Assembly (NCBI RefSeq): GCF_031326345.1
Contig: NZ_CP133671.1
Coordinates: forward strand, 5,518,001-5,582,000
Origin: Aureispira sp. CCB-E
GTDB taxonomy: Bacteria > Bacteroidota > Bacteroidia > Chitinophagales > Saprospiraceae
Length of the DNA: 64,000 nt
Reading direction: 5' to 3'
Positions 61,172 through 64,000 of this stretch are shown piece after piece. The notes beneath the pieces are model-generated. The model saw nothing but the letters and a program-made list of their open reading frames with translations. It searched no databases and was not told the DNA's origin. Positions within the stretch are counted from its first letter, which is position 1, and the number at the start of each line of letters is the position of its first letter. Both the position numbers and the translations under genes were made by a program.

Positions 61172-63136
61172 TTAAGCTTTAAATTTGATCGGCAACAACA
61201 ACTCAACCTGTGTTCCTGTTGCGTTTCCTTCTGCATCTTTTAAATCAAGTACTTTTATAAAAGGACCTGTTATTTTTTCTTTTATCGTTAAATAACGCAA
61301 GCGTTGTTCTGTAATCTTAATCCCCAAAGACTCCTGCCCTTCTTCCGTTTTAAAAGCCGCAGCAGCCACTCTGCCGATGCCATTGTCTTTGATGGTGCAT
61401 TTGATCATAGTATTATTATAATCTTCAAACTTAATCAACAAAGTTCCTTTTTCGGACTTACGCAATAAGCCATGGATAATTGCATTCTCAATAAAAGGCT
61501 GAATGACCAATGGTGGAATCATCACAAAATGAGCATCTTCAATTCCTTCCTCATCTAGCTCATAATCGAAGGCTTCTTTAAAACGACGTTGTTCCAACTC
61601 AATATAGTTGTCTAGAAATTCAATTTCCTGACGCAATGGGATATAAGCCTGTCTAGAGTTTTGCAAAATGCGGCGCATCAAGCGAGAAAATTTAGCCAAA
61701 TAAATACTCGCTTCTGCATTGTTGTCTGTTGCAATCAAACTTTGGATAGAGTTCAAAGAATTGAACATAAAGTGAGGGTTCATTTGCGAACGCAATGCCC
61801 GTTGTTCTAATTCTGTTTCTCGTATCTGTGTTTTTAATTTGTCTTGTCGAAACACCAACAAACCAATGGTTATAATAAGTAGCAAACCACTAATCAATGC
61901 TACAATGATATAACGATTTTGCGTGTTCTCTAACTCTTGATTTCGACGACTCTCTTCATTTAACTTGACAATCAATTCATTCTTTTCTTCCAACTCTGCA
62001 TTTTCTCGTTCCAACTCCCTCGTCTTATGTTTGATTTGAATTTCTGCTATTTCTCTGTTCTTGTCTTGATTAAAAATAGAATCTTTTACAACATGATATT
62101 TTCTATAGTAATCCATGGCTTCTTTGTGTCGTCCACTACCTCTATAAACATCTGACAAGCTTTGATAAACATCTTTGGTCAATACCATTGCCCTTGCATT
62201 TCGAGCAATTGGCATTGCTTTTAACAAATACCCTTCTGCCTTTTTGTATTGCCCCCGATCCAATTCTACTTTTGCCATTCCTTGCAATACTTGCGCAATA
62301 CCAATAACATCATTCAGTTCTGTATAGCCTTCCTCTGCTTTTTTGAAATAAGCAATGGCTTGATCGTTGAATTGTTCAGAATTGGACAATAAGCCTAAAG
62401 CATAATTTCCATAAGCAACACCTCTAGTATTCGACATCTTCTTGCTTAGTTCCAACCCTGCCTTCATCAAGTCATTGGCTTGTGTCCAAGCATCCTTTTG
62501 CATATAAATTAGCCCTTGCTCTGTATAAATCAAAGCAGCTAAATTTTTATCTTTTTCTTTTCCCAGATAAGTAGAAGCCTTGTTATAATAGAGTACGGCT
62601 TTGTTGGTATCTTGCAAGTTGGCATAGGACTTACCGATATGGTAATAGCCCAATGCCAAGCTTTTTTTATTGCTTACTTGTTTTGCTATATTAATGGACT
62701 TAATGCTATACTCAATGGCTTTGTAAGCATAACCTTTAACGCTGTAAATTAAACTCAACCTTGCGTAAGCCATTGCCTTCAAAATTGGACGATTCAAATA
62801 ATCAGCGATTTGAATGGCTTCCGTTACCTTCTTGATCGCCAGCTCATATTGACCAAAACCAAAACTCAACAAACCTTGATCGTTCAGTACATTTCCCATC
62901 CCTATTGAAAGGGAATCCTTTTGTGCCAACTGGTAGGCTTCTTCGCAATAGCGCTTGGCACGTTTAACATCTCTATTATAATAAATAGTGGTCAACTGAT
63001 TATAAGCAGCAATCCGCTTCACTCGATCTACCTCCTTATTCAAGGCCTGTTCTTTAAGCTCCTTGATTAGAGAAGAAGATTGCCCAACACTCCACTGAGT
63101 TCCTAGTAATAAAATTATACAAAAAAGATAGTTCAT
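61172..63136 (-). CDS. LytS-type sensor histidine kinase with TPR sensor
   Basis: 654 residues: signal peptide (1-~18), a periplasmic array of about eight TPR-like helical repeats (~25-370), a short coiled coil (~370-400), one membrane helix (~405-427, IIVALISGLLLIITIGLLVF), and a cytoplasmic His_kinase domain with QMNPHFMFNSLNSIQSLIA (phospho-His), a HATPase (NAIIHGLLRKS, CTIKDNGIGR). This is the usual Bacteroidota TPR-LytS architecture. It signals to the LytTR protein encoded 9 nt downstream. The gene is 3 nt after the membrane protein. Confidence 0.92.
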   Translation of the reverse strand: MNYLFCIILLLGTQWSVGQSSSLIKELKEQALNKEVDRVKRIAAYNQLTTIYYNRDVKRAKRYCEEAYQLAQKDSLSIGMGNVLNDQGLLSFGFGQYELAIKKVTEAIQIADYLNRPILKAMAYARLSLIYSVKGYAYKAIEYSIKSINIAKQVSNKKSLALGYYHIGKSYANLQDTNKAVLYYNKASTYLGKEKDKNLAALIYTEQGLIYMQKDAWTQANDLMKAGLELSKKMSNTRGVAYGNYALGLLSNSEQFNDQAIAYFKKAEEGYTELNDVIGIAQVLQGMAKVELDRGQYKKAEGYLLKAMPIARNARAMVLTKDVYQSLSDVYRGSGRHKEAMDYYRKYHVVKDSIFNQDKNREIAEIQIKHKTRELERENAELEEKNELIVKLNEESRRNQELENTQNRYIIVALISGLLLIITIGLLVFRQDKLKTQIRETELEQRALRSQMNPHFMFNSLNSIQSLIATDNNAEASIYLAKFSRLMRRILQNSRQAYIPLRQEIEFLDNYIELEQRRFKEAFDYELDEEGIEDAHFVMIPPLVIQPFIENAIIHGLLRKSEKGTLLIKFEDYNNTMIKCTIKDNGIGRVAAAAFKTEEGQESLGIKITEQRLRYLTIKEKITGPFIKVLDLKDAEGNATGTQVELLLPIKFKA

Positions 63137-63139
63137 TGA

Positions 63140-63658
63140 TTAAGATTCTGTTCGCTGATTTTTGCTATAATAACACAGCCAACCTGTCGTTACAACTATA
63201 GTAAACAATAAATAAAGAGCGCTTAATGCGATTCCTTCGATTTCAAAATTAGTAATTAATAAGCTGCCTATTAAAAATACTGCGCCTAAAAAAATAATTC
63301 GAGGAATAAGTATTAATAGAGTAACAAAAAAAATTACCACAAAACTTGATAGCCACCATACGACGATATTACCAACCCACTGTATCCATTCCGCTTTCGT
63401 TTTAACCTTAAGAAAAGCTTGTGCGCTATCTAGTATTAATAGCAACAACACCCAAGTACCTGCTTGTATAAAAGCAATATAACTCTCTGAAGTTAAAACA
63501 CGCATAAGGTCATTTCTACTGCTTACTAGTGAAGTAGTACTAGTATACAAAACAATAGTCAATGCAATATTTAAAAAGCCAACTACAAACAAATAAAAAG
63601 GATAGTTGAATTTTGGTTTGACCTCTGCAATCCCGTTATCCAGTAATTCATCTTCCAT
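63140..63658 (-). CDS. Four/five-helix integral membrane protein
   Basis: 172 residues with hydrophobic helices near 20-40, 60-80, 95-120, 120-140 and 145-165 and an acidic start (MEDELLDNG). No recognisable family. It ends 3 nt before the start of the TPR-LytS kinase gene and starts 24 nt after the upstream partial gene, so the three and the LytTR regulator form one operon. It may be part of the signal-receiving complex for the kinase; that is inference from gene order. Confidence 0.75.
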   Translation of the reverse strand: MEDELLDNGIAEVKPKFNYPFYLFVVGFLNIALTIVLYTSTTSLVSSRNDLMRVLTSESYIAFIQAGTWVLLLLILDSAQAFLKVKTKAEWIQWVGNIVVWWLSSFVVIFFVTLLILIPRIIFLGAVFLIGSLLITNFEIEGIALSALYLLFTIVVTTGWLCYYSKNQRTES

Positions 63659-63682
63659 CTCTCAACAAGCTATTTTCAGTGT

Positions 63683-64000
63683 TTACTTTCCTTTCTTAAG
63701 CGCTACCTCTTGCCGAATAAATCGTCCACTAGGCTGTAAAATATAGTAAATTCGTTGTTTCTCATTTCCTTTTTTGTAATACTCTTGTTCTGTAAGATCC
63801 GTTCCATATTCAATTACAGAACGACTTGAACGCATTTCTATCGTAGAATCAACCAAAAAATGACTGGTCATTTTTTCTCGCCACTGCTGTCCATTGTATT
63901 CCAAATCAAGATTTTTTCCAACCTTACAAGCATCCAACAAATGTCCTGCATAATCATATGTCAATAGAAAGGTAACATCGTAATGATCCCATCCTGTATC
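63683..64000 (-). CDS. Protein of unknown function (5' partial)
   Basis: The frame is open through the right edge: 12 codons before the TTG at 63964 read D-T-G-W-D-H-Y-D-V-T-F-L without a stop, so the start lies outside the window. The visible 105 residues contain YDYAGHLLDACKVGKN and end in IYYILQPSGRFIRQEVALKKGK, with beta-strand character. No family recognised. It is the first visible gene of the LytTR/LytS operon. Confidence 0.75.
   Translation of the reverse strand, partial: DTGWDHYDVTFLLTYDYAGHLLDACKVGKNLDLEYNGQQWREKMTSHFLVDSTIEMRSSRSVIEYGTDLTEQEYYKKGNEKQRIYYILQPSGRFIRQEVALKKGK

Noticed and set aside
1-64000. tRNA, rRNA, tmRNA or RNase P genes
   Set aside because: No stretch with the conserved arms or cores was recognised by eye; a tRNAscan-SE/Infernal run would be decisive.

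Overview
The window is AT-rich chromosomal DNA from a Bacteroidota bacterium, most likely a gliding marine member of the Saprospiria (Aureispira/Saprospira-like). Lineage is inferred from two proteins with type IX secretion (T9SS) C-terminal sorting domains, -7 boxes of the TAnnTTTG type, few Shine-Dalgarno sequences, LytTR/LytS-type signalling and many short secreted proteins of unknown function. There is no rRNA, tRNA, IS element, CRISPR array or phage module, so this looks like ordinary chromosome with lineage-specific patches.

Layout. 1-5.4 kb: a 5'-truncated CoxE-like VWA protein, a 19-residue-repeat protein, a nucleoside hydrolase, two small exported proteins and a CpcT/CpeT-like protein. 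5.6-17.8 kb: a minus-strand chemotaxis operon behind a near-consensus promoter: soluble receptor, CheW, CheY, CheB, CheA, CheC-like, CheR, then a STAS / PP2C phosphatase / HATPase partner-switching set and a SulP transporter. The receptor starts with a truncated-haemoglobin domain followed by two PAS domains, so it is probably a haem-based gas or redox sensor. 18.2-20 kb: a PAS-HisKA_2 histidine kinase. 20.7-26.5 kb: aminotransferase, PEP carboxykinase, two YodC/DUF2158-like proteins (one with a roughly 230-residue Asp/Leu tail) and a TrmN6-like methyltransferase.

26.5-29.8 kb is the least explained part. Five tandem paralogous genes encode small exported proteins sharing an invariant GGPRTVIQAMT core. 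The cluster is bracketed by two related, previously unannotated-looking structured RNA candidates on the minus strand, each with a TATATTTG box, two hairpins maintained by different base pairs and a terminator-like end. 29.8-38.1 kb: an orphan 504-aa protein, an OmpA-domain lipoprotein-like protein, a polytopic membrane protein, a kinase-like/TM/coiled-coil protein and a short-chain oxidoreductase. 38.2-49.9 kb: aminopeptidase P, an AraC regulator with a bestrophin, exported pirin, T9SS cargo, phosphoesterase, DinB/YfiT, 2OG-Fe(II) oxygenase and a glycosyltransferase. 49.9-52.3 kb: the two threonine-catabolic enzymes Kbl and Tdh. 52.4-60.1 kb: exported proteins, including three tandem paralogues. 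60.4-64 kb: a LytTR regulator, a TPR-LytS kinase, a membrane protein and a gene that runs off the end of the window.

Many intergenic spaces carry members of a dispersed repeat family built from CTACTTCGTGG-type units, some with a conserved core of about 120 nt and one with 16-bp terminal inverted repeats. All functional calls come from reading motifs; no database search was run.
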